Below are positions 16,052 to 25,154 of a DNA stretch of 64,000 bases, in pieces; position 1 is the first letter of the stretch, and every line of letters starts with the position of its first letter. The stretch is taken from NCBI GenBank assembly GCA_964645765.1, contig CAZYBE010000012.1, positions 1 to 64,000 of the forward strand, given 5' to 3'. The stretch is from CAZGMN01 sp964645765. GTDB lineage: Bacteria; Acidobacteriota; Aminicenantia; Aminicenantales; Aminicenantaceae. Under the pieces are notes generated by a model that saw nothing but the letters and a program-made list of their open reading frames with translations, was not told the DNA's origin and did no database searches. Made by a program: the position numbers and the translations under genes.

Positions 16052-16373
16052 GAACTCGACGAATTCAGACGTAATTTCTCTTTAAACCATTCTTAAGGCC
16101 TGAATAAATTTTCTTTCCTCATTGAATGAAAACACCGAAAAAAGCTCCAAATGAAAAGTGGCTCTTCTTCATGTTTTTCCTCTTTAGCTTTAAAAGGGGA
16201 TTGAAAATCACCCTGAGAATCACCTATTAAGGTTATTTACTTTCTGTCATTTATCATAATAAATATAATTTTATGAATAAGGGCATGAATTTTATCTAGA
16301 AGGCTTTCTTGACAATAAATTAAATATACTTTATATACGATTCTAATGAAAAAGAGATGAAAAGGAGGAAAAA
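16052..16373 (+). promoter_or_regulatory. 322-base intergenic region with promoter for the beta-barrel gene
   Basis: Most of this AT-rich gap shows nothing recognisable. Near its end TTGACA (16309-16314) and TATATA (16332-16337) are exactly 17 bases apart, a strong sigma-70 promoter, followed by a short leader and AAAAGGAGG before the ATG at 16374. Confidence 0.65.
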
Positions 16374-17552
16374 ATGAAAAGAATAGTTTCATTAAAAGCC
16401 TTGCTTACAATGACTTTATTTCTGTCTGCGATCGTGGCCACCGCTTTTGCTCAAGATAATGGCAGCAATCTGGAAGATACCTTGAAGAAGCTCTCCCAAG
16501 ATGCGGCAAAGAAGTATGTTTCACCAGTTGTTTCTGCTTTTGGCTCGAATCTAAATGGCGGCTGGTTTCACAAGGCTCCCAGCGCAAAAGTTTTTGGGCT
16601 GGATTTGGAAGTCGGTCTGGTCGGGATGGGGACATTCTTCCCTAAAGACGTTGAATACAAACATTTTTCTACAAGCGGAGAATTTCGGTTCGACTCTACA
16701 CAAGCAAGGAAATTAATCGCCGATTCAGGTTTGTCGTTCCCTTTCCCTGAGATGGAAGATGCTTTAGTCAATGCAATTTCTCATAAGTACTTTACAGTGG
16801 GATTATCCGGAGCTACCATCATTGGCAGTAGTTCAGGTGACGATATCGAGATTAATTTCAGCGGCGCAGATGTCAGATTTGAATACCCAACGGATTCTGG
16901 AACGTATTATACAGCAACAATTGACCCCAATATCATATCTCTTGGGATTGGCGGCCTGGGTGATTTCTTGGCAAATATTTCCTTCCTTCCATTTGCAGCT
17001 CCTCAAGCCTGCATCGGAACGGTCTTAGGAACGAGAGCAGTATTTCGCTATTTGCCTGAAATTACAATACCTGGCGTTGACATCACCAAAGATTTTGGAA
17101 AATTTAGCTGGTTCGGTTGGGGCATTCAGCATAATCCAGGTGTATTCTTCCCGACCCCTCTTCCCTTGGATATCTCTATTGGATTTTTTAAGCAAACCCT
17201 AAAAATAAATCCCGCTGAGGAAACCGGGGGAACTGTGACGCCTATTTTCGAAGCGCGCACAACTGCGTATGGATTAACCGTAAGCAAAAGACTCGGCATT
17301 GGGATTCTCAATGTCACCCCGTACGCTGGATATCTGCACGAAAGCTCGAAGATAACCTTTATTTATGATTTTACTCTTGATCCGGGCACTGCTTTTGAGC
17401 AGAAAATCCCAGTAAATTTCTTATTAGAGGGAGAGAACAATAGTCGGTTTAATTTCGGCTTGAGCTTTCGATTACTCCTGTTCAACATCAATGCCGACTA
17501 TAATCTGGGAAAATACAAGTCCATCACTGTCGGAGTCATGTTCGCACTTTAA
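16374..17552 (+). CDS. Secreted outer-membrane beta-barrel-like protein
   Basis: A 392-residue protein with a clear signal peptide (basic start, hydrophobic core, cleavage after TAFA near residue 27). The mature part has alternating hydrophobic strands, Gly/aromatic-rich turns, and ends with strands such as FRLLLFNINADYNLGKYKSITVGVMFAL. This suggests an outer-membrane barrel. The layout (an N-terminal helix, a hydrophilic front half, then barrel strands) resembles DUF6588-type proteins, but I cannot confirm the family. It has a strong promoter and ribosome site, so it may be abundant. No partner genes are adjacent. Confidence 0.6.
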   Translation: MKRIVSLKALLTMTLFLSAIVATAFAQDNGSNLEDTLKKLSQDAAKKYVSPVVSAFGSNLNGGWFHKAPSAKVFGLDLEVGLVGMGTFFPKDVEYKHFSTSGEFRFDSTQARKLIADSGLSFPFPEMEDALVNAISHKYFTVGLSGATIIGSSSGDDIEINFSGADVRFEYPTDSGTYYTATIDPNIISLGIGGLGDFLANISFLPFAAPQACIGTVLGTRAVFRYLPEITIPGVDITKDFGKFSWFGWGIQHNPGVFFPTPLPLDISIGFFKQTLKINPAEETGGTVTPIFEARTTAYGLTVSKRLGIGILNVTPYAGYLHESSKITFIYDFTLDPGTAFEQKIPVNFLLEGENNSRFNFGLSFRLLLFNINADYNLGKYKSITVGVMFAL

Positions 17553-17750
17553 ATAAAAATTAGCTCTCTCACTAGGTAAAAAGAACGCCTCGCTTAAGCT
17601 CACGAAGGCGCAAAACTTAAAGAGGAGACGTGAGCCTCTAAATTAAAATTCTGATTCGTCCGATCCTCCCCAGAGCCTTAATCCATTCTCACTCTTCGTT
17701 ATTATTCTATTTTCTTGAAATTTGAGGTATAAAGGACTTTGAGGAAAATG

Positions 17751-19106
17751 ATGAGAAAAATCGAAGGCCAATTATTTCACAGGATTCACTCATTTGTCCG
17801 AGTAACATTATTCATCTTGCTTTTAGGGAGCATAATCACTTTCTCTTCATGCCAGAGAGAGAGGGCCGTTTCTGCTCTACAGGAACAAAAGAAGGTAAAA
17901 CTTGGAATAGACGTCTTCCTCGAAAAACACCTGTCCCTCATCAAGGGGAAAAAGGTTGGCTTGATAACGAATCCAACCGGTGTGGATAGTCTCCTTCAAA
18001 GCACAATCGACCTCTTCCACAACAGCGCAGAAATCAATCTTGTCGCTCTCTACGGGCCTGAGCATGGAGTAAGAGGCAATGCCCAAGCTGGGGAATATGT
18101 TCCTTTCTATATCGACGAAAAATATAGTCTTCCCGTCTTTAGCCTCTACGGCCAGTCCCTGAAGCCAGAGCCAGGCATGTTCAAGAACATCGACGACTAC
18201 ATGCGGTCTTTTGATACAAAAAAAATTGGAAAAATTCCTGAAAAAGCGATGGTCGACCGCATCGATGCATTAATATTCGACATTCAGGATGTGGGAACAA
18301 GAGTTTATACCTACATTGCAACAATGGCCTATTCCATGGAAGTGAGTGCTGAATATGGCATTGATTTTATTATCCTCGACAGGCCAAATCCCATAAACGG
18401 CCAGGACATGGAAGGTCCGATATTGGAATATCCTGAATTCAGCTCCTATGTTGGCCTTTATCCCATACCCATGAGACATGGGATGACCGCAGGAGAGCTG
18501 GCTATGCTCTTTAATGATAAATTCTTGGAGAAAAAAGCCAGGTTGACAATTATTCCCATGGAAGGATGGGAAAGGAAGATGTGGTACGACGAGACGCGCC
18601 TTGCCTGGGTCATTCCTTCGCCTAATATGCCCACCTTGGATACAGCGACGGTCTATCCTGGCCAGGTGCTTTGGGAAGGGACAAACATCTCTGAGGGCAG
18701 GGGGACGACAAAGCCCTTTGAAAACTTTGGAGCTCCATGGATCGACGGCTATGAGCTCACGAAAAGACTCAACGAGCTGATCCTGCCCGGCGTTAGATTC
18801 AGGGAAGCTTGGTTCACGCCGGCTTTCTCAAAGTACAGGGGAGAGCTGTGCGGTGGAGCTCAAATCCATGTCACCGACAGAAATCGATACAGGCCGTTTG
18901 CATCGACACTTTATATCATTAAAACAGTCATGGATATGTATCCTGATCATCTTAAGTTCCACGCCGATTACATCGACAAAATCATGGGAACATCTAAAGT
19001 CAGAGAAGCTCTTGAAAAAGGGACGGATATCAAGGATATATTAAAAAATTTCGAGGAGCCTTTAAGCAATTTTTCAAAATTGAGGAAATCTTATCTGCTT
19101 TATTAG
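17751..19106 (+). CDS. DUF1343 lipoprotein, NamZ-like exo-beta-N-acetylmuramidase
   Basis: A 451-residue DUF1343 (GH171) protein. NamZ of Bacillus subtilis removes terminal MurNAc from muropeptides or glycan ends for cell-wall recycling. Signatures: KKVGLITNPTGVD, LYGPEHGVRG, FDIQDVGTRVYTYI, and DRPNPINGQ. The N-terminus has a hydrophobic segment and a lipobox-like FSSC, so it is probably an envelope lipoprotein. The ATG at 17751 is chosen because GAGG lies six bases upstream; ATG 17748 and TTG 17739 are in frame but too close to that site. The SixA-like gene follows four bases after the stop. Confidence 0.85.
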   Translation: MRKIEGQLFHRIHSFVRVTLFILLLGSIITFSSCQRERAVSALQEQKKVKLGIDVFLEKHLSLIKGKKVGLITNPTGVDSLLQSTIDLFHNSAEINLVALYGPEHGVRGNAQAGEYVPFYIDEKYSLPVFSLYGQSLKPEPGMFKNIDDYMRSFDTKKIGKIPEKAMVDRIDALIFDIQDVGTRVYTYIATMAYSMEVSAEYGIDFIILDRPNPINGQDMEGPILEYPEFSSYVGLYPIPMRHGMTAGELAMLFNDKFLEKKARLTIIPMEGWERKMWYDETRLAWVIPSPNMPTLDTATVYPGQVLWEGTNISEGRGTTKPFENFGAPWIDGYELTKRLNELILPGVRFREAWFTPAFSKYRGELCGGAQIHVTDRNRYRPFASTLYIIKTVMDMYPDHLKFHADYIDKIMGTSKVREALEKGTDIKDILKNFEEPLSNFSKLRKSYLLY

Positions 19107-19110
19107 TCAT

Positions 19111-19578
19111 ATGAACCTCTATTTGATTCAGCATGGCTTATCCCTGCCTGAAGAGCAAGACCCTAAAAGGCCACTGAGCCCAGAAGGAGAAGAGCAAACT
19201 CAGAAAATAACTGAATTTCTGAAATCTAGGAAAATCAAAGTCGACTGCATCTGGCACAGCTCGAAATTGCGGGCAATTCAGACAGCCCAGATTATCTCCG
19301 AATCCCTTCCCTGTCCTGAAATTTATGAAAGGAACGACTTAAACCCTTTGGATTCAGTCAGCAAATTTCCTGAAGAAATCAAATCTCTGAATAAGAACTT
19401 GATGATTGTCGGGCATCTTCCATTTTTGGAGAAATTGGCGGCTTTGCTCTTGACCGGCACAGAGGGCTATAAGATTATAGCTTTTAAGAATTCAGGGATT
19501 GTTTGTTTAGAATGCACAGACACCTGGAAGATAGCCTGGATAGTCACTCCAGAACTCACAGGAGGTTCGAACTCTTAA
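19111..19578 (+). CDS. sixA: SixA-like histidine phosphatase with variant RHG motif
   Basis: A 155-residue phosphoglycerate-mutase-fold protein of the SixA type: the start LYLIQHGLS replaces the usual RHG with QHG, followed by KRPLSPEGEEQTQKI, IWHSSKLRAIQTAQII and IVGHLPFLEKLAALL with the second catalytic His. SixA dephosphorylates histidine phosphocarrier domains. His10-type nucleophile and distal His are kept, while the first Arg is Gln, a change I recall in some other SixA-like proteins, so activity is plausible but uncertain. It starts four bases after the NamZ-like gene without its own Shine-Dalgarno, suggesting coupling. Confidence 0.8.
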   Translation: MNLYLIQHGLSLPEEQDPKRPLSPEGEEQTQKITEFLKSRKIKVDCIWHSSKLRAIQTAQIISESLPCPEIYERNDLNPLDSVSKFPEEIKSLNKNLMIVGHLPFLEKLAALLLTGTEGYKIIAFKNSGIVCLECTDTWKIAWIVTPELTGGSNS

Positions 19579-19665
19579 GAATTGAAATTGAAAATTCTGA
19601 GGATTAGGTTAAGGATTTTTTCAGGTCCAAAGTCATGAAACCCAGTCTCGAGGCAGGCTAAATTC

Positions 19666-20403
19666 TCAACTCAACTTTCTTATGCGGACCTCGATTCCCT
19701 CAACGTCTTTTAGAAGCTCCACAATCTTTGATGTCTCGGTGTTTCCGTAGTGATAAGGATAGAGTATTTTTGGCTTAAAAGCTTTTGCCGCATCTGCGAC
19801 CATTTCTGGAGTCATTGTGTAAGGAAGGTTCATAGGCAAAAAGGCAATGTCGATGTTTTTAAGTGCCTTCATCTCCGGCGTATTCTCTGTGTCTCCGGCT
19901 ACATAAACTCTCTTGTCAGCTAACGTCAGGATATAGCCATTGCCCTCTCCCTCGGGGTGGTAGGGGAGACCTTCGCTCCGCATGTGGACAATGTTATAAG
20001 CGGGCACAGCTTCAATCTTGATTCCTTGGACGGTTCGAACTTCACCATTTTTCATGGTCTGACCGTTTGGGTACTTCTCGCGGCATTTTTCTGTAAAGAT
20101 TAAATCCGTTCCTTCTTTCTTGATGATGTCTATGGCGCCAGGGTCGAAATGGTCGCCATGCTCATGAGTGACCAGAATGATGTCAGCCTTGGGCATAGAC
20201 GTATAATCCGCATATCTCTTCACAGGGTCAACGTGAATAATTTTCCCAGCAAAGTCGAAGAGAAGCGTTGCGTGACCGATGAACGTTATTTTCAACTCAC
20301 CCTGCGAAGTTGGAATGGTGTCTTCTTCAAACGCCTTTTGGAACGCCGCCGAGGTTGTAAAAGCAAGCAAAAGAATCGAAACCAAACAGAAGAATCTAAT
20401 CAT
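19666..20403 (-). CDS. Exported metallo-beta-lactamase-fold hydrolase (UlaG-like)
   Basis: A 245-residue MBL-fold protein with a signal peptide to about residue 20. The metal motif is THEHGDHFD, with TFIGHATLLFDF earlier, VAGDTENTPEM in the middle, and a final LYPYHYGNTE. This is the UlaG/RomA branch, which contains lactonases and uncharacterised hydrolases. The start at 20403 is supported by GGAGGGAATT before the ATG; an ATG 15 bases upstream overlaps that site. The presence of a leader peptide suggests action in the periplasm. It is a separate unit downstream of the aldo/keto reductase pair. Confidence 0.85.
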   Translation of the reverse strand: MIRFFCLVSILLLAFTTSAAFQKAFEEDTIPTSQGELKITFIGHATLLFDFAGKIIHVDPVKRYADYTSMPKADIILVTHEHGDHFDPGAIDIIKKEGTDLIFTEKCREKYPNGQTMKNGEVRTVQGIKIEAVPAYNIVHMRSEGLPYHPEGEGNGYILTLADKRVYVAGDTENTPEMKALKNIDIAFLPMNLPYTMTPEMVADAAKAFKPKILYPYHYGNTETSKIVELLKDVEGIEVRIRKLS

Positions 20404-20516
20404 AATTCCCTCCTTCATAAAATTCTGAAGCTAACGGCCTAATTTTCAAAGCCAGAGAAGAATTAAATATCCACTCTAAATAGAAAGCGTGCTAAAATCA
20501 AGAGAATTGAAACATC

Positions 20517-21701
20517 TCAAGCACTTAAGATTTCATGGGCATGAATAAGCTTTTTTCTCACTCTAAGGCCGTAAGGACAGACTGAGTCGCAGTATCCGGA
20601 ACATCCGGAACAACGCAGAGGCTTCTTGCTCTCCTCCATTTGAGCATAATAGCGCATGGCTTCCTTTTCCATCCTGTAGTTTTCAAAATACATGCCGTAA
20701 CGGAGAACCTCATTGATGGCAACGTTATTCGGACAAGAAGAAAGACATCTCTCGCAGCTCACCCGGCAGTATTCGCTTGAAGTCTGACGCTGGTAGTCGG
20801 CAATCATCTGCAGAGATTCTCTGTTCAAGGGCTTCCCAGATGCCGCTACATATTCCTCAACATGGGAATAGCTGCTCATGGTCACGATACAGCAGTCAAT
20901 ATTGGGATTGCTCAAAACCCAGCGAATCGCAGCTTGAGGGTAGCTCAGTTCTTGATTGATAAGAGATTTCAGGTTTCCCTGCATTCCTCCGGCAAAGACT
21001 TTCATGGCAACCGTCCCGATTCCTTTCCGACGCGCCTCCTCTATGACAGGCTCAGCTTCCTTGCCTTCTGTGTTGTTGTAGATAAAAAGCGCAACCTGGC
21101 AGAAATCGTTTTCAAGAGCCTGCTTCAGGTGGAGCTTGGGATTATGGCTGGAAAATCCGGTAAAACGAATCTTACCGTCTTTTTTCAGTTGAGAATAGGC
21201 AGCCTGAAGCTCTTCATTCTTGAGCAAAGCAAGGTCGCTGATGCTATGAATCATAGCCACATCGACATAATCGGTCTGCATTCGTTTCAGACTTGCCTCA
21301 ACTCTGCGGATGATGTCTTCTCTTCTGATCTGCTGTCGAGGGGAATAGGGATGCTTGGTTGTAATCGTAATTTTGTCTCTTATGTCCTTAAGAGCCTGGC
21401 CGACATAAGATTCGCTTTTCGTGTTCACGTAGCTTTCAGCTGTGTCAAAATAAGTCACTCCTAAGTCATAGGCATACCTTAAAACATTAGGCTCGAATAA
21501 CGATATCGCCCCAAAACTGACATCTGAAACTTTTAGGCCAGTCGCTCCCAATGAATTGTATTTCTGAACTCTCGTTGTGGCGAATTGGCTTTGAGCAAGG
21601 GTTCTTTCCTTCAGGCTTGCCTTGACTTTTTTTGACAGGCCAAGGCCTAAAAGGCTTGAGCTAAATGCTGTCAGAAAATTACGACGACTGAGTTTAGCCA
21701 T
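20517..21701 (-). CDS. Tat-exported aldo/keto reductase with C-terminal ferredoxin-like domain
   Basis: A 394-residue aldo/keto reductase. The leader has SRRNFLTAFSS, a Tat motif, so a folded, cofactor-bearing protein is exported. The barrel (about 45-300) keeps Asp/Tyr in YFDTAESY, Lys in TITTKHP and His in VAMIHS. The C-terminus has two Cys clusters, CRVSCERCLSSCPNNV and CSGCSGYCDSVCPYGL, consistent with [4Fe-4S] binding. Such Fe-S AKRs are common in anaerobes, substrates unknown. It follows the upstream leftward gene by 16 bases and has AGGAGG before its ATG, so the two form an operon. Confidence 0.85.
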   Translation of the reverse strand: MAKLSRRNFLTAFSSSLLGLGLSKKVKASLKERTLAQSQFATTRVQKYNSLGATGLKVSDVSFGAISLFEPNVLRYAYDLGVTYFDTAESYVNTKSESYVGQALKDIRDKITITTKHPYSPRQQIRREDIIRRVEASLKRMQTDYVDVAMIHSISDLALLKNEELQAAYSQLKKDGKIRFTGFSSHNPKLHLKQALENDFCQVALFIYNNTEGKEAEPVIEEARRKGIGTVAMKVFAGGMQGNLKSLINQELSYPQAAIRWVLSNPNIDCCIVTMSSYSHVEEYVAASGKPLNRESLQMIADYQRQTSSEYCRVSCERCLSSCPNNVAINEVLRYGMYFENYRMEKEAMRYYAQMEESKKPLRCSGCSGYCDSVCPYGLRVRKKLIHAHEILSA

Positions 21702-21717
21702 GGTTTCCTCCTTTTCT

Positions 21718-22779
21718 TCACTTGCTTCTTACCCGGATGGGTAAAAGGACTTCTAATTTTTCAGCCAGCTTTTGGAATTCTGGAGAGATGAGGTAAACGA
21801 AATAGTTCTCACCCTCCGGATCCTCCGGGTTTAGGGCCATGAGCTTCGAGCCCGGTCCAACCGATTCTCTTGGAAACTGCGCTTCATAAAAGTCGATTTC
21901 AAGCTCTTGGTCACCTATCTGAAGGATCAACTTATCATTGGTTTTAAAACCAGCTCTCTGCATGCATTCATTCGTCCAGTTTGTAGATATTATCAGCATG
22001 TTCCTTTGATAAGCTGATCTAACGATGTTTCCGCCAAGTTCTCCCTTGGCGACACTCACTTTGCCAACATTGACTTCGAGTTTAGAAAAAAAGTCTTTTT
22101 CCAAAGGCTGGTTCACTTTGAGTTCAGAGATTTCGAAGTTTCTGCCCCGAGTTCCCACTTGAGAAGCAAACCAGGAAGAGGGCATTTTTAAGCCGTTTAT
22201 ATCCTGGTAGGGACCGAAATCATGATTGACCTCGTATTTTCCCTGGGAAGGGTCAAAACCTTTGAAAACCGCTCTTCTGAGCCGAAAATCAACAGCATTA
22301 AGATAAAATTCAACCTCCAAGTCACCTACCTTTGTAACCAGCACATAATGCTTTTCAACTCCATAGTTTTTCAACCCTTTAAAAGCAAGTTGGTCCTTAA
22401 AATTGACAAGAGTAAAAAGGCCGCAGCGGAGTTTTGCCAGACTCTGATGCATGGACTTTTGAATTCCTGCAAGCTCGCTAATTTTATTGAAACAGTTCCG
22501 CCTGACCTTGTCTTTGTTAGCGATGATGACCTCGGTAATGACCGGCTCCTTGCCGTCTGCAAGCTTCATGACCCCAGCAGCAGACATATAGTATGTAATC
22601 GAGGCATATTTGAAGGAATAATTATTGACCCGCGACAAGGCCTCTTTCCCTCCGGCAGCCTGGATATTTTTTTCTATAATTTCTTTGGCTGAGAGCCCGG
22701 GTTGGGCTTGAGAAGGAAGGATAGAGGTCAATAATAAGAACAAAGCTATCGAAAAAAATTGAGAGCCACGGCAAGCCAT
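21718..22779 (-). CDS. Secreted hypothetical protein, LolA-like N-terminal part
   Basis: A 353-residue protein with a signal peptide ending near ...PSQAQ. The opening SAKEIIEKNIQAAGGKEALSRVNNYSF is typical of periplasmic lipoprotein-localisation-like (LolA/LppX fold) proteins in Acidobacteria-like genomes. The middle contains many beta strands, with EVNHDFGPYQDINGLKMPSS as a recurring family feature. The C-terminal third (240-353) is a separate, unrecognised domain. AGGAGGG precedes the ATG. It is upstream of the exported aldo/keto reductase in the same operon, so the pair may act together in the periplasm. No function is assigned. Confidence 0.55.
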   Translation of the reverse strand: MACRGSQFFSIALFLLLTSILPSQAQPGLSAKEIIEKNIQAAGGKEALSRVNNYSFKYASITYYMSAAGVMKLADGKEPVITEVIIANKDKVRRNCFNKISELAGIQKSMHQSLAKLRCGLFTLVNFKDQLAFKGLKNYGVEKHYVLVTKVGDLEVEFYLNAVDFRLRRAVFKGFDPSQGKYEVNHDFGPYQDINGLKMPSSWFASQVGTRGRNFEISELKVNQPLEKDFFSKLEVNVGKVSVAKGELGGNIVRSAYQRNMLIISTNWTNECMQRAGFKTNDKLILQIGDQELEIDFYEAQFPRESVGPGSKLMALNPEDPEGENYFVYLISPEFQKLAEKLEVLLPIRVRSK

Positions 22780-22904
22780 TTTGCCCTCCTCTTAAAATAT
22801 TTAGACGGCTATTTTAAAAGATTGCACTCCTTTATTCAAGAGGACAGGGTGGGATTTTCAAATGACTTGAAAGTGGAGCTCTGCTATAATTCATAGACTA
22901 AAAG

Positions 22905-23594
22905 ATGAGCAATTTTCTCCGCATCCTCGAGAATGAAGTCCAAGTCGTTTCATTAATTTTCATGTGCACTGTCTATCTCCTCCGGCTTTTCTGGATATTC
23001 CGATTCAAACAGAGTCGAGAAAGGACTGCCCCAGCCGGAAGCAAGAAGGCGGGTATCACATACTCTCTGATGAATGTCGCCATGCCCTGGGCCATGGAAT
23101 CGGCACGGAAAAAGCCCGGCCTCTATATCCAGTTTGTCATTTTTCACCTCGGCGTGGCTGCGGCCATCAGCGCCACTTTTATCATTCCTTATCGGCCGGA
23201 ATTGCTCAAGGTCAAGCCAGTTTTACGGATTTTCCAGCTCGTCATCGGAGCTGCTTTCTTTGTCGGCCTGATGAGGCTTTACAGACGCGTGGCCAAGCCC
23301 AAGATGCGCTTGATCAGCACGCTGGACGACTATCTCTCCCTAATCTTGATGATTCTTTATTTCGCTTCCGGATTCTTGGCTATTCCCAATAGATACCAGG
23401 AGGCTGAATGGCCTTTAATCCTTTTTTTCGGGCTGACTGCTTTTTTCCTGCTTTATGTGCCCTTCTCAAAAATATCCCATTATCTTTATTACCCGATTGC
23501 CAGATTTTTCCTGGGGAAAACGCTGGGTCACCGGGGCGTCCTTCCCCTGAAAAGGAAAAAAGAGGAGACTTTTCTTGAGCCGCAAGAAAAATGA
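22905..23594 (+). CDS. DsrM/NarI-like membrane cytochrome b subunit
   Basis: A 229-residue membrane protein with about five helices. Histidines lie in helix contexts typical of haem b ligands in the NarI/DsrM family (FVIFHLGVAAAIS near residue 80, KISHYLYYPIARFF near 188). DsrM and HdrE pass electrons from menaquinol to a partner Fe-S reductase of the DsrK/HdrD type. The next gene is exactly such a protein and overlaps this one by 20 bases, which is the best evidence for the role. A TATAAT box at 22885-22890 lies just upstream, leaving a short leader. Confidence 0.75.
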   Translation: MSNFLRILENEVQVVSLIFMCTVYLLRLFWIFRFKQSRERTAPAGSKKAGITYSLMNVAMPWAMESARKKPGLYIQFVIFHLGVAAAISATFIIPYRPELLKVKPVLRIFQLVIGAAFFVGLMRLYRRVAKPKMRLISTLDDYLSLILMILYFASGFLAIPNRYQEAEWPLILFFGLTAFFLLYVPFSKISHYLYYPIARFFLGKTLGHRGVLPLKRKKEETFLEPQEK

Positions 23595-24987
23595 CATTCA
23601 TAAAGCCTTGAATATGCCCCTTGAGACAACATCTCAGGAAAAGGCAAGGTCGGATAAACTTCGCTCTGTTCAGGAAGGCCGGCTCAAGCTTTACGACGCG
23701 GGCGCGAAAAATGTCAAAGCATTTCTTGACCTTATCAGTCAGAGGATAACCCGGCCTCTTGTCCTTTCTTTTGTCAGCTGTGTTCATTGCGGAATGTGCG
23801 CTGAGTCCTGCCATTACGCCCTGGCCCGTCCGGATGACCCGACCATGACCCCGGCTTACAAAGCCGAACAGATTCGACGCATCTTCAAGAGGCATATGGA
23901 CTGGATCGGCCGGATTATGCCCTGGTGGGTTCACGCCCGCTATCCCCACGACGATGAGGATTTGAACCTCCTCAAGAATATTGTTTTTGGAACATGCAGC
24001 ATCTGCGGCCGTTGCACCTTGAACTGCCCGATGGGTGTTGATACCGCTGCCCTGGTCAGGTTTGCCCGCGGGCTTCTCACCGAGCTCGGCATCGTGCCCG
24101 AGGGCCTGTTCAACGTCTGCCGTGACCAATGGGAGACAGGCAATCAGATGGCGGTCACAGAGCTGGATTATCTTGAGACTCTCGAATGGATAAGAGAGGA
24201 TCTTGAAGCAGAGCTCGGTCTTTCAGGAATAGAGATTCCAGTCGATAAACCTGATTGTGATTTCATGTATACCATCAATCCTCGAGAGATCAAGTTTGAC
24301 CCTCGTTCGATAGGCCATGCCGCCAAAATTTTTCATTTTGCCGGGGAAAAATGGACCCTGCCCAAATGGGGTTGGGACCAGACAAACTTCGGATTTTTTT
24401 CGGGCGATGACAGCCTGGGCGCCTATATCGCAAAAAATGTCTATGAAGCAGCTATAAAGCTCAGGGCGAAACGCATCGTCATCTCTGAATGCGGACACGG
24501 CTACCGTTCCACGCGCTGGGAAGGATATAACTGGGCTCTTTACGACCAAAAACTTCCTACTGAATCCGTGGTCCACACCCTTATCCGTTATTTAAAGCAA
24601 GGCCGGATCAAGGTCGACCTCTCAAAAAATCCAGAGCCTGTCACCTTCCATGATTCCTGTAATATCTCTCGCGCTGGAGACTTGGTCGAAGAGCCACGCT
24701 GGATTCTCAGACGCGTTTGCTCGGATTTCAGGGAGATGCACCCAAACCGAACCGAGAACTTCTGTTGCACAGGCGGAGGAGGACTGCTCTCGATGGACGA
24801 ATACAGGTCCCTTCGTTTAGAAGCGGCAAAAATTAAAGCCGAGCAACTCACAGCTACGGGTGCGAAGCTTGTCTGCACGATATGCCACAATTGCGTCGAT
24901 GGCCTTACCGACCTGATCAAGCACTACAATTTGAATATAAAGGTGGTGCAGGTCTTGGAGCTCGTGTCTAACGCTCTTGTCATTTAG
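23575..24987 (+). CDS. DsrK/HdrD-like iron-sulfur heterodisulfide reductase subunit
   Basis: A 470-residue protein with two ferredoxin-type clusters (Cys69, 72, 75, 79 and Cys141, 144, 147, 151) and a complete CCG-domain motif: Cys362-x34-CysCys397-398-x35-Cys434-x2-Cys437, the signature of the noncubane [4Fe-4S] site in HdrB/HdrD and DsrK that reduces disulfides. DsrK acts on the DsrC trisulfide or disulfide; a DsrC gene lies 1.4 kb downstream. The TTG start at 23575 is supported by AGAGGAG just upstream and gives a 20-base overlap with the membrane subunit. The protein should sit on the cytoplasmic face, taking electrons from the cytochrome. Confidence 0.85.
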   Translation: MSRKKNDIHKALNMPLETTSQEKARSDKLRSVQEGRLKLYDAGAKNVKAFLDLISQRITRPLVLSFVSCVHCGMCAESCHYALARPDDPTMTPAYKAEQIRRIFKRHMDWIGRIMPWWVHARYPHDDEDLNLLKNIVFGTCSICGRCTLNCPMGVDTAALVRFARGLLTELGIVPEGLFNVCRDQWETGNQMAVTELDYLETLEWIREDLEAELGLSGIEIPVDKPDCDFMYTINPREIKFDPRSIGHAAKIFHFAGEKWTLPKWGWDQTNFGFFSGDDSLGAYIAKNVYEAAIKLRAKRIVISECGHGYRSTRWEGYNWALYDQKLPTESVVHTLIRYLKQGRIKVDLSKNPEPVTFHDSCNISRAGDLVEEPRWILRRVCSDFREMHPNRTENFCCTGGGGLLSMDEYRSLRLEAAKIKAEQLTATGAKLVCTICHNCVDGLTDLIKHYNLNIKVVQVLELVSNALVI

Positions 24988-25154
24988 CGCCCTTTGATCG
25001 AGGCTTCATGCTCCTGGCAATTCCAATTAGCTTTGCCAGAGCGAGTTTGTGGTAAAAAATGCCACAGGGACGAATTCCATTGATTTTGGCCTAACGATTG
25101 ATTAGGATGAGACTTCGCCTTAAAAGTCGGATATTCCGAGCAGGAAGTCCTGTG

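Noticed and set aside
20862..21464. A 200-residue plus-strand frame opposite the aldo/keto reductase
   Set aside because: Antisense shadow of a clearly conserved gene; no ribosome site or family match.
23380..24129. A 249-residue minus-strand frame across the DsrM/DsrK-like genes
   Set aside because: Opposite two genes with conserved motifs; no signal for expression.
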